This document shows positions 31,759-44,373 of a stretch of DNA of 64,000 nt, piece by piece. The position numbers were made by a program, and so were the translations under genes. Origin of the DNA: Kalmusia sp. IMI 367209 (taxonomy: Eukaryota; Ascomycota; Dothideomycetes; Pleosporales; Didymosphaeriaceae). Position 1 is the first letter of the stretch, and every line of letters starts with the position of its first letter. The notes below the pieces were generated by a model that worked only from the letters and a program-made list of their open reading frames with translations, was not told the origin of the DNA and searched no databases. The stretch lies in assembly GCA_027946365.1 (NCBI GenBank), contig JAPEUQ010000001.1:806001-870000 (forward strand). Direction: 5' to 3'.

Positions 31759-33630
31759 GGTGCCGTGCCGAAGGACACCTTCGCCCCACGACCTTTGTGA
31801 TGGCCAAGAGGTGTTGCGAGATTCGATTGGGTGGGATGTGGTGTATCGTAGGATTGGCTACCCGATTGGCCTCGATAAGCGACACTGACCAACACGTCCT
31901 GTTGAAAGTCGGGCCTCGTGTACTGTGGTAGGCTTGCTTGCCACGCGCTTGCTCAAGTCGTCGTTGTCGTAACGCTTTGTCCCGTGGAAAAGCGAACCGG
32001 TGGATCTGGATTTCGATAGCAGCGGCAAAGGCGACGAGGCCGCCACTACATATTGACCATCCCACCCCGCAACACCACACCGCACGAGCACCCGGGAGGA
32101 TGAGATGTCGTGTGGCTAAGTGTGGCGCGTACAGTAAGTGATTGGCTCATTTCTATTAACAGCTGTACCAGGATACGCACCGTCATGCGGGTTATGCGCT
32201 CCATGGCTGGCATGAGGCTCAGTCACTGTTGGGGTCCAGAGCTATGCCCGTCTTGTCTACGGGCGACAGCTTTTCCGCTGACAGTTCGCAAGCGAAGATC
32301 GGAAAACCCCCCTCGTCCAATCGGCAACGCCTGCACAGTAGAGGCGGAACCTGTGGCGGTGTAGTTCAGCGGCAAGCCACAGCCAATGGCAGCCTGACAA
32401 TGCATCGCACAGCCATATCGGAAGGATCAACTTATCGGCGGTGGCCGGTAAGACGCTTAATTCGCTCTGACATGCGCGCTTCGGCGGTGTACTGGGCAGT
32501 GGAAACCTCTACCGGCCGTGCTTGACGTCAAGCCGCGAGGCTATGAATCGCCCGTCGAAGGATACACCGCATCGGACCGCATCGGAGGATTCTGATCGTT
32601 GTCGCGATCAGTGTCGTAGTTGCTGGCCTCGGGCCCGCCGGTGGTCTTTTGCACATTCAGCCCAATCGCTTGACCGCCGCACCGGCATTCCGTAAGCGTG
32701 TGGGATCTCAAACAGTGGCTCGGTAGTGGTACACTACTTCGTAACGTTAGCATCGTGTAGTTCCTATTGCAGACCTCGGCATTACCGTTCCTAAAAGGGA
32801 AAATGCGACACGGCTCGCGCGCGTCACGACCTGGTGTAGGTCACTAACGCGTTGAAGTACGTAGCGTCTCTCTTCTAGCGTTGGCAGTAGCCTCTTCGTG
32901 GTTGAAGATCGCACGCGTGAACGAAGGCGTCTCCGAAGCGCATATTCCGTTGAAGGTGATTGACATCCGATAAATCCACGTTTGATGCTGAACAACAGCA
33001 CCCTGTCCAGCTGCAGACTCGCCATCTATAGCAGCATGTTCGCCTGATTGTCAGGCGACGGCCCCGCAAATGTGGATGACGCCAGCCGGCGTCTGGTGGC
33101 TTTACGTGATAACGAGAGCTGCTTGGCATGCTCTGAAGCCGTGCGGTGGATGACGAGGTTGGAAAAGGGAAGAATTGGACAAGACCGTCGCGCTAAGCTT
33201 TCAATCTCGCTTCAGGCAAGCACAACCACATAGCTTCTGGTAATGACAACATCATCACTCAAGATCCGCTCCAACATGGTAAACAGCATAGATGTAAACA
33301 CGCGCCTCGGGTATTCATTTTAGGATCTTGACAAGACCACACCATTCCCACCTACCGTCCTCACAACTCCCCCACATCCAAGAATATATCGATGAAAGAA
33401 AATTCCGCTCCAATTCTGTCTGTACTTCAGACCGAAGGCCAGGTCGATGGCTAATCATGCCCGCCAGCCCATGCAAAAATCACCCCTGCTCAAATGCCAG
33501 TAACAAATCTTCGTTGATCATCATCAATCATCATGCCTTCTATATGCCATGGTCAGCCTAGTGCAGGCGTAACCCATACTACCTTCCACCTCTTCTACGT
33601 CTATATCTTCAGTCGATCGCCAGCACATGC
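31759..33630. other. Intergenic region between homeodomain and PAS-kinase genes
   Basis: About 1.9 kb, with no convincing coding content. Its left half is upstream of the leftward homeodomain gene and probably a long 5' leader/promoter, common for fungal developmental regulators. The right end is the 3' flank of the kinase gene. Confidence 0.45.
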
Positions 33631-36600
33631 TTAATCTGTCATCTGACACCAAGGGTGCTCCAACACCTGAGAAATAGTGATGCGCCTCTCGACATCGCGG
33701 TCCAGCATCAGCCGGATAAGGTCGAGATTCTCCTCAGATATAATGTGAGGTACGCGCAAGTCGTGGTCCATGATCTCGTCAATGCTGTAGAAGGGGTTCT
33801 CTTTGTACACGATAGTGTAAAGGAGTATACCAAGAGCCCATACGTCTTGCTCCTTACCCCGGTACGCCTTGCCGGCGAGAACTTCTGGGGCGGCGTAGTC
33901 TGTTTAGTGAATCAGCCATGGTCGAGGGAAGCAATTGAATTAGATGACTTACCGATAGTCCCAACAAAGACATCAAAGGGCCCGCTCTTGATGTACGCTG
34001 CACTGCCGAAATCGATCAATTTGATGTTTCCCTCGCCATCCAGAATGACATTTTCGTCCTTGATGTCCCGATGAACCACCTTCGCCCTCGTATGCAAATG
34101 ATGCACTGCCTCGGCGACCTGCACGAAAATCTTTCGGCACTCTTTTTCCTCCATGTTGACTCGAAGCTCGATATAGTCGAACAAGTCCATGCCGGGCAGA
34201 CCGTGGGGCACCATCTCAATGTAGTAGTTGATGTCATCTTCGAAGAAATCAGACATCTCAACAATATTAGCGTGTTTGAAGCCGTCTCTCCGTAGATAAT
34301 CCAGGACATGGATCTCCAAAGGTACGGTGCCAAGTTTACGGTCGCGCGTCCAAGTGTCAACTAAAATTCGCCGTTTCGTTACGTACTTGATAACGACTTT
34401 CCTGTTGCTGTTCTTCTTATAGCGGCATAGTTTGACTTGGCCGTATGCACCCTGGCCCATATCTTCTATGACAATGAAATCGCCAATCTCTTTCTTTCGA
34501 GGGGGATCTTCCGCCACTGGGGGTGGGTGAGGCGATCGTTTTGCTAACGGTTCTGCCGGAGAAGCGGGCTCCACCAATTGCTGAATTTGCTGTGTTAGCA
34601 GGGAGACGGGAGCATCTGATTTCGCGTGGTCTGACTCGGATTCCTCGGTGTTGACTAAAAGCGATTGTCCCGGTGACGGCTGGTGAGGAGGTGTGCCAGG
34701 CCGTGACACAAGAGGTGTGACAGGACCAACACCATGATTCGCGGCGTGTAATTGTCTGGAATACGTAATCCACAAAGCAAAAACGAGTTCCGCAGCTGGC
34801 GGTTGATGAGGCGTAGCATCTTCTTCCTCGATCACTTGCTCATCATAGCGTGGCTTTTTCTCACTCTTCACAACCCTCATCTGGACATCGACCATGACTT
34901 CGTTTCCGTCCCTATGTAGAGCTGGTAGCCCGCTAGGTTTGAGGAAGAGAGATGCTGCATCTCCACGCCCCTCTCGCATGGCCAGAAGAGCTCGCGCCCG
35001 TCGGAAACTATGTTCTGGAATGACGATACCATCAACCAATTCTACATTGTCTTCATCTGTCATGACATTGAGTATCCTGTCAAAGCCTGGAATCAGTTGT
35101 GTAATGTGGAGGCCCTCGGGCCGCGCCTGTCCAAACAGGGCTGATAAAAAGACCGAATTCGAGCTGGCGATGGTGAGCTCCGATGCCGACAATACCACAA
35201 TACCGGCGATGTGAGGGAAGCTCGAGACACGGAAAGTGGGCTCGTTGTGCAGGGCTTCGACCGTCACGGGTATATTTATGCTGTTCGATGTCCGAGCGGT
35301 AAAATGGCGGAGTTCGGCGATCTTCTGGTAGTCTAGGGCCCCGGTAGAGACCCCTTCGACCCGGGGGATCGCCGGTATAAGACGCTTGAGGTCCATGCCT
35401 CTTCGTAACCGATCGCTGCCAAATACTGACTCTATTTCTCCGTGGCCCCTCACAACACAACCCACCTCATCGACGTTGATGTATACGACATCCTCGGCAA
35501 TCTCTTCTAGGACCCAAATAAGGCCACCCCGTTTCTCTTTGACCCATAAGCTGGCACTGCCAGTCGCGCCGTTCCGCTTTTGAATCGGCACAACATCACC
35601 ACACAACAGAACTCCTCTAGAAGGTTTCGATTCATGGTTCAGGCCTCCCTTCACGTTCGATCGCTGAGTGTACGACGAACCACTGCCGTCGTCGGTCTTC
35701 GCTCGACGGCTTTGGGCGACCTGCCGCGATGAAGGCTTGCTTAGTAGTCTCGCTGTAACGCCGTTACCAACTTTCAATGTGGTTGTTGGAGCGGGGCTGT
35801 TTCGCTGACTTTGATTTTGCGGGTCTCGGGATGCCTTTGATCCCAGCTCTGGGTCCCGCAATTTGTCTTCAAGCCACTTGCGCCGTTCTTCTCTGACAAC
35901 TTCTAATATACCTAACTTTCGAACCTCGGCCCTCGTCACACCAAACACTAAACATGCGAGGTCGTTCGCGGCCGTTATGGTCCAAGGCGCGGTTGCTTCG
36001 GTGGTGAAGATCGCTTGTGCGGCCGGGGCCCACCGGCTGCCATGCTGCCCATGAGGAGCTGGTCCTCCTGAATGTGGGCCTGGGATACTAGAAATAGGGG
36101 TCGCCGTAGGAATGGTCGTTGGTGAGACCAGCTCGTTGACAGGATCCTGGTCTCCTACGCGGTAAGGCTGCGCTAGCGCATCGTTCAGCTGGTTTTGTAT
36201 GGAAAGCGGTGCTACATCCGTGTATGTTCGTTTGAGTGCTGCGCGTTGAGGTCTCTGCGGTGGTGAGGTGCCCGTCCGTAGACTAGAGGCTTCGGAGGTT
36301 AGGTCAGACACAGGTGTGCTTCTCATGTCATAGTTCTCATCAGTAGCATCCCCATTCTGCATGTCCGAGAGAGTCTTCTGATACGCGGATTTGGCCGGGC
36401 CGAGCATGCTATCCGGACTGGCAGATCTACCAACGGGGAGAAAGCTTTTCTCAAACACATTCTCTCCATCCAACTCGGCCGGCCCGGTCAGTGGACCAAG
36501 CGTTCCCAAACCATGGGCAGCCGAAGCATCATTCCCGATCAGGTTGGCCCGTGTCAAGAGCTCCATCATGCTCTGTAGCTCTTGATCCCCACTGATCTTT

Positions 36601-37224
36601 GCCTGCGCGTGTGCGATGCCAGGGTTCGTAGCTGCCCATCCCAGCTTGTTCTGCATGAAGTCTATCGACCGCTTCAATACATTCTGGCGGTTGTGCATGA
36701 ATTCGTCAGACTGGGTTGCAAATGAGAACGAGTGCAAGGACTCGCTGGGAAAGCGAGTGAGGTCTTCTCCGAACGCTATGGTGGGTGAGCCTGGCGCGGA
36801 AGCGGAGGGGTGTCTCGATACGGGCGGAGTGGGGGTAATGTTCAGCGAGGCAGCTCGATGGGCAGAGGCACCCCGTGAACCTGGCTGCTGGCGTATGCGG
36901 CGGAGGCCAGAGGCTCCTAAACCGTGCTCATGCTCCGGGACGATAGGTGAGCTGGGAGGCGTGAGTATGCAACGGTCAAGCACAGCAGTTGCAGCAGCTG
37001 GGCACTCACCGCGCCATTCTGTCCAGCTGCCCCGCGTCGATGCTCATGCGTTTGGTGTTCACAGACAGCCCCGCCTGCGGGCGCTGCGAGAGCAAGTTGC
37101 TCGTGCTCTTGTTCTTAGGCAGCGACACATGGTCGGAGGCGAAGCGGAGGACCTGCGGCAGCGACGAGGAGGGTTCTTCGTTGGGCGAGCCTGGCGGGGT
37201 GAGCTGGTCAGCGGCGACGTTCAT
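33631..37224 (-). CDS. PAS-domain serine/threonine protein kinase
   Basis: Exons 37224-37010, 36951-33953 and 33899-33631; introns 58 and 53 nt. The start is the first ATG (MNVAADQLTPPGSPNEE) of the exon-1 frame; 1160 residues. A Ser/Pro-rich N-terminus precedes a PAS region around WTITAANDLACLVFGV, a second sensory segment (IAGIVVLSASELTIASSN) and a long linker. The kinase domain begins FIVIEDMGQGAYGQVKLC, with VIK lysine, HRDIKDEN catalytic loop, DFGSAAY activation start and, across the last intron, GTI|DYAAPEVL. It ends RRITISQVLEHPWC. This is the PAS kinase (yeast Psk1/Psk2 type) that couples nutrient state to sugar partitioning and translation. The last exon is essential, since it holds the APE motif. 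Confidence 0.93.
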
Positions 37225-38604
37225 GTGCAGCACAGCGTGGGAAGGCGCGTGAGGGTCGAATCAAACAAGGTGTGCGAGGAAGAATAGTGAGTGTTCTGGA
37301 GGTGGTGTTTGCAGGACGCTCCGAGAGCTTGCAATGTCTCCCACGGAACGCTTGCCGGCGCTCTCGGAACGGCCACGCACGGAGCGGTGAAGCCCTCAGT
37401 CTCTGCCATGCGCCACGGTGGGACAGCACCGCGGGCTGCGTGACAGGCCTGGAGGGTCACCAGACGCTGGCCACCCGTCGACTTACCATCTACATGTGGC
37501 TGGCTCATTCCCTCAGGTGCCTCGCAGCGGCCGACGTCGTCGTATGTCTCGAGTCTCGAGGCTAATGGCACGGCGCAGCGGTCACGGCAGCCAGAGCAGC
37601 AGCGTTCTTCGTCCTCGACCAGCGCCAATCCCAACGGCTAGCAGGCAAAGGTGTGTCGCGAGGGTGGTGGGCGCTTGGGCACAGTGCAGATGCAGGGCGG
37701 GAGTGGCAGCAGAGGGGAAGGATGCCGAGCGAGCCTTGGTTGACAGCGGGTCAGGTTCGGAGAGCGAGGAGCGGGAGCGAGTCAAGATCAAGAGACAGAA
37801 ACAGGGCAGCACTGCAATGCGGATGCGTGTCAACGGAAAATCAGTAGAATTGAACGACTACTGGTAGCGACGTGGAGCGCCCGCCATGCAAACTAGCTGG
37901 CCATCTGATACTGGTGTTGGCCACGCCCCGCACAGACATCCCGCGCCGCAAGAGAACAAGGGGCCCTTTTCCAGGTGACCGCTGAATGCGTTCACATGGA
38001 AGACGCCCGCTGCGTGTTACACGCGTCTGGCTGGTTTAGCTGGTCTTGCTGGCCATGCAGCGAAGAAGGCCGAAGGCCGCCACCGCATTCCTGCTCTGCG
38101 TCGCCCAGCACCGCCGTCGCATTGGGCCAGCCAGCTCCCTGCTCAACCAGTCTCACCGCACACTCTCCGCACGCCTCGCAAGCATAGAATTAACGATTTT
38201 TAACATCACGTTGTCGCTAGTCTTGGCTGGGCACAAAGCCACCCGCTGGTTGAATCGCGCGCTGAACTAGCGGGGCATGACCAGCGAAGCCTGGCTGAAT
38301 CACCACGAACCACCGAGTCTTCATGAGCCTAGACGTCTGCAGCAGATTTTGTTGATTGCCCTTCACCATGCGCGTCAGGAACACGAGCTTTCCCGTGGCG
38401 CCCGCTATCCCCACGCCAGGCCATTGGCTTGCTACCAGGCTCGGGCCGGCCTAGTTCGCACCACTTTCGACACGTCGTTCCCGGTTAGTGCCAGTTTTTG
38501 GTGCCCTCTCTAATGTGTTGCGTGTATGAGCTATCTTGGGCCCACTCGCTCGCTGTACAATACCGCTTCCCGTCGTGTGCTTGATGAATGCGTACTGTCA
38601 GCAC
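37225..38604. other. GC-rich intergenic region, PAS kinase leader
   Basis: About 1.4 kb, GC-rich up to ~37850. Several overlapping frames on both strands lack domain content. Most likely the promoter and 5' UTR of the leftward kinase. Confidence 0.45.
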
Positions 38605-40341
38605 TCAGCGCTGCCTGAGCTTATCCTTGTGTTCGCCCCAGAAGTTCCGGCAACCTGCGACACATTAGTGTTTAGTCCTTTGAGAATAGAGACAAACGTA
38701 CTGCGGTGCATGTTAACCTGCTCAACCCACCACTCCCCAAAACTGTCTTCGACGTCTTGATCCACTGCACCCACTCGCTCGTCCCTCTTCAGACCGCACA
38801 GCATACACGGCTGTGCAGCTGGGACGCCACCTTCTCCTTGTCTCAGCACCTTTACAGGCATAGTTTCCTGAATGTCTGGGACACCGCCCAACGAGCCGGC
38901 TTTGATCTGATTTGCGGCCGAAACAACATGCCGTAACCTGCCTGTCTGGTCTTTCCACGCTCGTACTACATCTGACGCTTCTCGTTCCTCCTTCAGGTTC
39001 TCACTCTTGTCGATGCTGGACAACTTCATGCCAGAAGTAGCGCGTGAAGAAGCTGGTCCTATGCGCATCCCTTGAGACAAGTGCTGATCTCTTTTCCAGC
39101 GCAGCTTCCGACCAGCAATGATGTGAGCTGCAACGGACGCTAGCATGATATAGCCCTGAAGGTACGTGATTGTGGCCGGCTCTGCGAGAACCTTGTTCCG
39201 CATTGGGAGTGTTTGTGCTGCCATGGGCTTAAACAGCTTGTTGTGGGCGTCGAGAAAAAGTGGAGGAAAGAGAGTGAGCAATACGGCTGGCGGTGGGACA
39301 TTCGTTGGGGGTAATTCTCCTGGCTGCGGATCGTCGAATGTAGGCGATAAAACGGGTGGAGGTGAAACCACGGTCTTTGAATCTATGGCAATCTTGTCCT
39401 TCTTTTTGGGAGATCTACTGGTGGCTTTTGCCGCGGTTTTGGTGGGAATGGTAGCTTCCCAGTCGTCAAATGTATCCCACGAGTCCTCATTCTTTGATAC
39501 AGGACTAGTAGGGGGTATCTTCGCCCGCTGATTAGGAACCACAGAGCCAAATCCGCTAGTAGAACTCCTCAATGATGCCGATTTGGACGCCTTGTGGCTC
39601 GAAGAAGCTGATTGCTTGTTGCCAGAAACTGTAGCTTGCATAAAGTCCAAGCCACCGAGAAGATCTACGACCTGTGAAGTTGGTGTAGGATGAGCATGTG
39701 CATCACAGGCATTATGTATCTCAGGAAACTTACTGCAGCAGAGTTCGCAGGCACCGAAGGAACAGTCGCTGGGATAGATTCCGGCTCTTCAAAGTCGCCA
39801 AAATCGTTTTCTGCGAAATCATCTTCTGCGTCAAACAGGACACTCGGATCCGCGGACCTCTTCGCTTTCACAACAGGTGCTTTCTGCCACGTTGTCTGCG
39901 TGGATTGTACTGGCTGGAATGAGGAAAATGGATCCATCTAGATGTGACGTTGGATCAGCATAGGTAATGCACTTCACCTTTTATCGGAAAACCCACGTTA
40001 GTTTCGGAAGATACCTGCCACGATGGAGCCGGAGCTCGAGATGCTGCAGACGTCGAAAATGTAAATGGGTCGTGCTTTGCAGGAGGAGCCGGATCGAATG
40101 ACGAAGCCCCGCCTTCAAAATCGCCCCAGTCCTCGTTATCATCGGCATCCTGTTGTGTGTTGCTTCCTACTATTGAAGATATTTGTCCCTGAGTAGTGGC
40201 TGGAGCTCCTGTGAAATCATCGAAAAAGCTAAAGGCCGGTGCAGAGCGGTGCTCAGGCTGCTGCGCTGGCTTCTGCTGTTGAGCTGAACCCGTGGCCGAG
40301 TTCGAAGAAGATCCGAATTCTGCGAAGAGATCTGCTGACAT
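38605..40341 (-). CDS. Acidic adaptor-like protein with WGDFEG/FGDFEE motifs
   Basis: Exons 40341-40015, 39937-39734, 39671-38702 and 38654-38605; introns 77, 62 and 47 nt. 516 residues. The N-terminus has SADLFAEFGS, FSFFDDFTGA, DNEDWGDFEGG and ENDFGDFEEPES, all short acidic-phenylalanine motifs of the kind that bind clathrin-adaptor ear domains. The C-terminal half is a conserved helical region (NKLFKPMAAQTLPMRNKVL, AAHIIAGRKLRWKRDQHLSQ) followed by CMLCGLKRDERV, a single CxxC, and ending NFWGEHKDKLRQR. Fungal relatives are often labelled 'ppk6-like kinase', yet I see no kinase motifs. A role in membrane traffic is inferred from the motifs only. The last exon is chosen with donor GTACGT to keep the conserved ending. 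Confidence 0.82.
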
Positions 40342-41121
40342 TGTCGTGCCTGCTGGGTGGTGTTGATGGAGGAGTGGCTGAAGTCTGAGAAGTAGCGAGC
40401 GGCGCTAGGCCAGAGAAAGGCGGCCCTAACGAGAGGGCGCGTGCCACGGTCAACACGTTCCTGTCTCTCTTCTATCTCAACATATTTATTCGCATTGTTA
40501 CGCTTGCCTGCTTCCTCATGTAATACCTTGTGCCGTAAACTCGTGGATGAAATCGACTAAGACTGAGCCAGGTGGGAAAGATAGCCGGAGTGCCATCCTT
40601 ACTCTGGATGACGCATCCCGCGTGTTTGGCACGCCGTTTCTTTCTTATGATTATTCTCCGGAGTAGAAATGCTGTAGGAAAAAAACTTGGTCGATGCCCG
40701 GATCTTGCTCCGGATGTACGATCATCTCTCGTCCGGTCCTCAAAGTAGTTAGGGTGCTGCTGCGCCTCAACCACCAGCCTTGCAAGCACTGTGAAACACC
40801 AAGGATTCTTCAATTAGCCCTACGCAGGCGCCGCAAATTGGTCGTTGAGTAATCTTCGAAGCGGAACGCAAATGCATGACATTCGGCCGTAGAGTTGAAG
40901 GTACCTAGTAGACCGGATATAACGCGAAGCATCGCATGCCAGGCGCGCAGTTTAGGGCACCTACTTAGAGACGAAGACACGATAGCAACCCGTTTGTCGA
41001 AGTGTATATTAGAGTGCCATAACGTCCATCCAAGTCACAAAATCGTCCTACAGCATTTGAACTCCTACTACGCTTTTGAACGGTTCTCAAGATAGATCTG
41101 CTTTCGGGCAACATTTTGACA
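40342..41121. other. Divergent intergenic region
   Basis: Between the leftward adaptor-like gene and the rightward SDR; presumably both promoters. No coding signal beyond a random-looking minus-strand frame at 40472-40813. Confidence 0.45.
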
Positions 41122-42335
41122 ATGCCTCCTCCTTGTAAAACCACAGAATCGAGCATGTACACCCAGCTTTTTCCGCCCGCCCCAACTTTCACTGAGAAAG
41201 ACATCATCGACCTTTCTAGTAAGGTATGTGTTCTGCGTTCCATAACTTGAAGCGAGATCACAAACACTTCTTGGCCTTCAATTTACACTCACTTCAGGTT
41301 TTCATCATAACAGGTGCCACATCCGGCGTCGGTCTAGAACTTGCGAAGATTCTCTACACCCTCCATGCCACAGTCTACATCGGCGCCCGCTCCCCTCTCT
41401 CGCTTCGAAACCGCCGCCTCAGCCATAGCCTCCCATGCGCCCACTGCGCAAGGCTCTCTAAAACCCTTCATCGCCGACCTAGCAGACCTTAAGACTATCA
41501 AACCCGCCGTCGACACCTTCCTGAAAGCAGAGTACCGACTAGATGTGCTCTTTTTGAATGCCGGCATCATGACGCCTCCAGCTGCAAGTAAGACAACCGA
41601 TGGCTTTGATCTTGAATTTGGTGTAAACTGTCTCGCGCCGTTCCTTCTAACAAAGCTGTTACATCCACTAATGGAGCGCACATCGACACATTTTTGCCAC
41701 CCCAACACGTCGATCCGCATCGTCTACGTCTCTTCACTGCTCAATATGTCAACGCCGCAAGGCGGCGTTCAGCTCAACCCTCCATCTTCGCCATCAACGA
41801 TCTGGGAGCCAAAACAGCTCACCGGCATGCAGCACTACATGCAAACCAAAGCCGGAATCTACCTCCTCGCTTCCGAATTTTCGACTCGGCACGCATCGGG
41901 ACCTAAGATCGATGAGCACGGCATGGAGTCGCGGAATCCTGCTGGCGTATTGCACGTTTGCCTGAATCCGGGGTTTATGAAGACGGAGTTGCAGCGGCAT
42001 GCACCCGCGCCTATGCGCGGTGTGATGGGTGCAGTGTTCAAGCCCGCTAAGTATGGTAAGTCGTCCTGCCACGTTTTTAATGTGTGATAGAAATGCTAAT
42101 GAGGTATGATGTAGGTGCCTACACCGAACTCTTTGCGGGTGTTGCGCCTAGCGTACAGGACGGCGACTTTGTCATTCCCTGGGGAAGAAAGGGTGAAGTG
42201 CCCGAACATATTCGCGCCAGCAAGCTCACAAAGGAAGGGGAAGAACAAAGCGTGAGTGCAAGGTTTTACGAGTGGTGCGAGGAGGTGGTTATGCAGTTTT
42301 TTGTGAGCGATGGTCAACCCTTGAGAAGGGGCTAG
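41122..42335 (+). pseudogene. Short-chain dehydrogenase/reductase with one-base frameshift
   Basis: Exons 41122-41223, 41298-42055 and 42115-42335; introns 74 and 59 nt. Exon 1 ends in DIIDLSSK, exon 2 starts VFIITGATSGVG, then ILYTLHATVYIGARS. There the frame must shift to read LSRFETAASAIASH and LKPFIADLADLKTIKPAVD, VLFLNAGIM, IVYVSSLL, the Y-x3-K motif YMQTK and LNPGFMKTEL. Removing one base from the CCCC run near 41394-41397 restores one frame through all three exons (359 residues) and makes the second intron's phase close. It is the same family as the SDR at 13393. Either a recent null allele, a strain variant or a sequence error. Uncorrected, the protein would stop at 41490. Confidence 0.85.
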
Positions 42336-42395
42336 GTGTTCTGGAGTAACTCAGCTCTTTTTTCTTTCTCAAATTTTGACCTAGAATGGTCGAAA

Positions 42396-43862
42396 TTATG
42401 CATCTTCTCCGCTATCATATACAAGTCGACTTCTTCCCTCTATCGCCCTATCAACCACGCTTTCTACCTCATGTACGAGGTTTAATGAGAGGAAAGCGAC
42501 ACCAAGCTCTTGACTCGTGAACCAACTTGCACGGTCTAGATTGCCTGATCCCAATACGAGGACCTCCCCATCTACAATCATCATCTTCAGGTGACTCTGC
42601 TGCGGCTCATGTTCTTCTCTACCTCTTGCTTTCAGCCCGCCGATCGGCTCAAAAAATGATACCTGCAAGCGCCCAGGCTTCGCTATGGGTATCGCTGCTT
42701 CTTCGTCGGTAGCCGGGCGACGAGTAGGTTTGGTTAGTGACTTGTATCGTCTGATGAGTTTGGATATGCAACGCGATGTCGTTGTCCCGGCGGTCACGAG
42801 TTGCTCAAGTATCATAAGTTTAGCGGACGTGAGGATCGTAACGCTAACGCCTCGTTCGAGGGATTTGAGTAGCGAGGTGAGGACGGGCGGGGATGTCAGA
42901 TTCGGTGTTTGGATGCGTATACTCTTTTCTGCTTTAGCTAGGAGCGTGAGGACGAACGCATTAAGTGGTGTTGGTGGCGCGATAATGCTCTCAGGTGATG
43001 CGAAAGGCCTGAATCGAGGGTTCCGGCGGTGGGGGCTGGGTAGGAATACGGTTTGGATGTTTGAGATGGGTGATGGTTTCGCTGCTGTGGAAAAGTGCGC
43101 GGCGACATGGCCATGGCCTTGGTCATCCGTCTTCGCTTCCTCTGCGTGCCAGGGCTTATCATTCTCTTCACCGTCCGTCGTCAGCAGATCACCCTTATCC
43201 TGCCGGAGCCAATATAACTCGTAGAATTTCATGAATTGGTCTACGATAGGACCTGAGAAGCTGATATAGCCTTCAAACCATTCTTCCCAGCTGATGTTGC
43301 AAGAAGGCAGGACAACGGTTTGGCGATCGACGATGATGAATTTAGGATGCATGACGCTGAAAGGGAGGATGAAGACGGACTTGATCTCTATATCGAGGCC
43401 GCCGAGCTCTTGTGGGTCGGGTAATCCTAGCTTCTTGGCCCACACATTGCTTTGATACATTTGCCCAAGCACAGATTGTTTGTGGAATAGTTTTTGGAAG
43501 AGCGAGGATGATGAGAAGCACAGTCGCACTCTTATCTTTTCGGTACCGCGCTTGATCGCCTTTTCAGAAAGATTCCGTAAGACAGCATTCAAAGTTTTGA
43601 GACTGGACGAGCGAGCCCAGAAGCACGTTACGAGAATGAGTTCGTGGTTCGTGGTCTCCAACAGCGGAGCTAATGAGCGATAGATGGCATCTCCGGTTCC
43701 AGTCGTGAACGATTTAACCGTTGATGCTGAAATGAGGGATCGTGGATACTTGGCATAATAGTTCGGATCATCTTGAAAGTTGCGCTTCGAGGCGACATCT
43801 AGGGTGTGAATGAACGGCTCTTGAAATGGCGATGGCGTAAAAGTCGAAGTTGTTGGAGGCAT
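42396..43862 (-). CDS. Phospholipase-D-family protein (two HKD motifs)
   Basis: A single exon of 488 codons. Two HxKxxxxD motifs are present: MHPKFIIVDRQTVVLPSCN (first half, with downstream SWEEW) and HLKMMIVDGEVLVLGSGN followed by DRASW. That is the arrangement of bacterial and fungal PLD-like phosphodiesterases rather than the large PX/PH-type fungal PLD. No signal peptide or membrane helix is seen. Family members hydrolyse or transfer phosphodiester bonds in phospholipids or nucleic acids; the choice here is unknown. A charged low-complexity loop (GDLLTTDGEENDKPWHAEEA) separates the lobes. The region reads as intron-free. It is divergent from rrp4. Confidence 0.9.
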   Translation of the reverse strand: MPPTTSTFTPSPFQEPFIHTLDVASKRNFQDDPNYYAKYPRSLISASTVKSFTTGTGDAIYRSLAPLLETTNHELILVTCFWARSSSLKTLNAVLRNLSEKAIKRGTEKIRVRLCFSSSSLFQKLFHKQSVLGQMYQSNVWAKKLGLPDPQELGGLDIEIKSVFILPFSVMHPKFIIVDRQTVVLPSCNISWEEWFEGYISFSGPIVDQFMKFYELYWLRQDKGDLLTTDGEENDKPWHAEEAKTDDQGHGHVAAHFSTAAKPSPISNIQTVFLPSPHRRNPRFRPFASPESIIAPPTPLNAFVLTLLAKAEKSIRIQTPNLTSPPVLTSLLKSLERGVSVTILTSAKLMILEQLVTAGTTTSRCISKLIRRYKSLTKPTRRPATDEEAAIPIAKPGRLQVSFFEPIGGLKARGREEHEPQQSHLKMMIVDGEVLVLGSGNLDRASWFTSQELGVAFLSLNLVHEVESVVDRAIEGRSRLVYDSGEDA

Positions 43863-44373
43863 GTCGGTTTGGAACCAAGAAAACCAAGAAGGCCAAGAAG
43901 CCCGTATAAGGAGTGATCGTCTGGTGTTTCCATCAGCATTCGATTGAGTATGTGGGAGCTCTTGATGGACATACTAAAGGGGTTAGGACTCTATGCGGCT
44001 CCCTATTTGAACGTATGGCAAAGACAAACGTGGTGGTTTGTTTGCACTTACAGGTCACTCGCGCAAGGACAAGGCGTCACCTGACGACTTTGATTGAATG
44101 CATAGCAAATGGAGTTAAATCCAGATGAGTGATGCTGCATGGGATGACGTTGGGAAAGGGTGGCTGATGCCGGTCCACTGCGCTAGTCCGTTTCTAAATC
44201 GCGTGCAAGGGTACAGCAATTCCCCGCCAAAATTTCTGGAGCTTCAATACGACACAACACGCACGCATGCCGAGAATTCGTGGAGCCTCGAACAATATAT
44301 ACCCCATACACTCCTAAATCCTTATACACCTCCACGAGACCTCCCAGCGCCCCAGCGGCCAAACGAGCCCGAG
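43863..44373. promoter_or_regulatory. Bidirectional promoter region
   Basis: The spacer between the divergent PLD-like and rrp4 genes. An open frame extends upstream of the rrp4 ATG to 44125 but is not conserved-looking and is probably leader. Confidence 0.5.

Noticed and set aside
32350..32430. tRNA-like A-box word (TAGTTCAGCGG)
   Set aside because: No B-box or cloverleaf pairing follows within the required distance.
37418..37867. 149-codon plus-strand frame, Arg/Gly-rich
   Set aside because: GC-rich leader of the PAS kinase; no domain, and frames open on both strands as expected from base composition.
44125..44373. N-terminal extension of Rrp4
   Set aside because: Unlike the family start; MPVTILPP at 44374 matches it.
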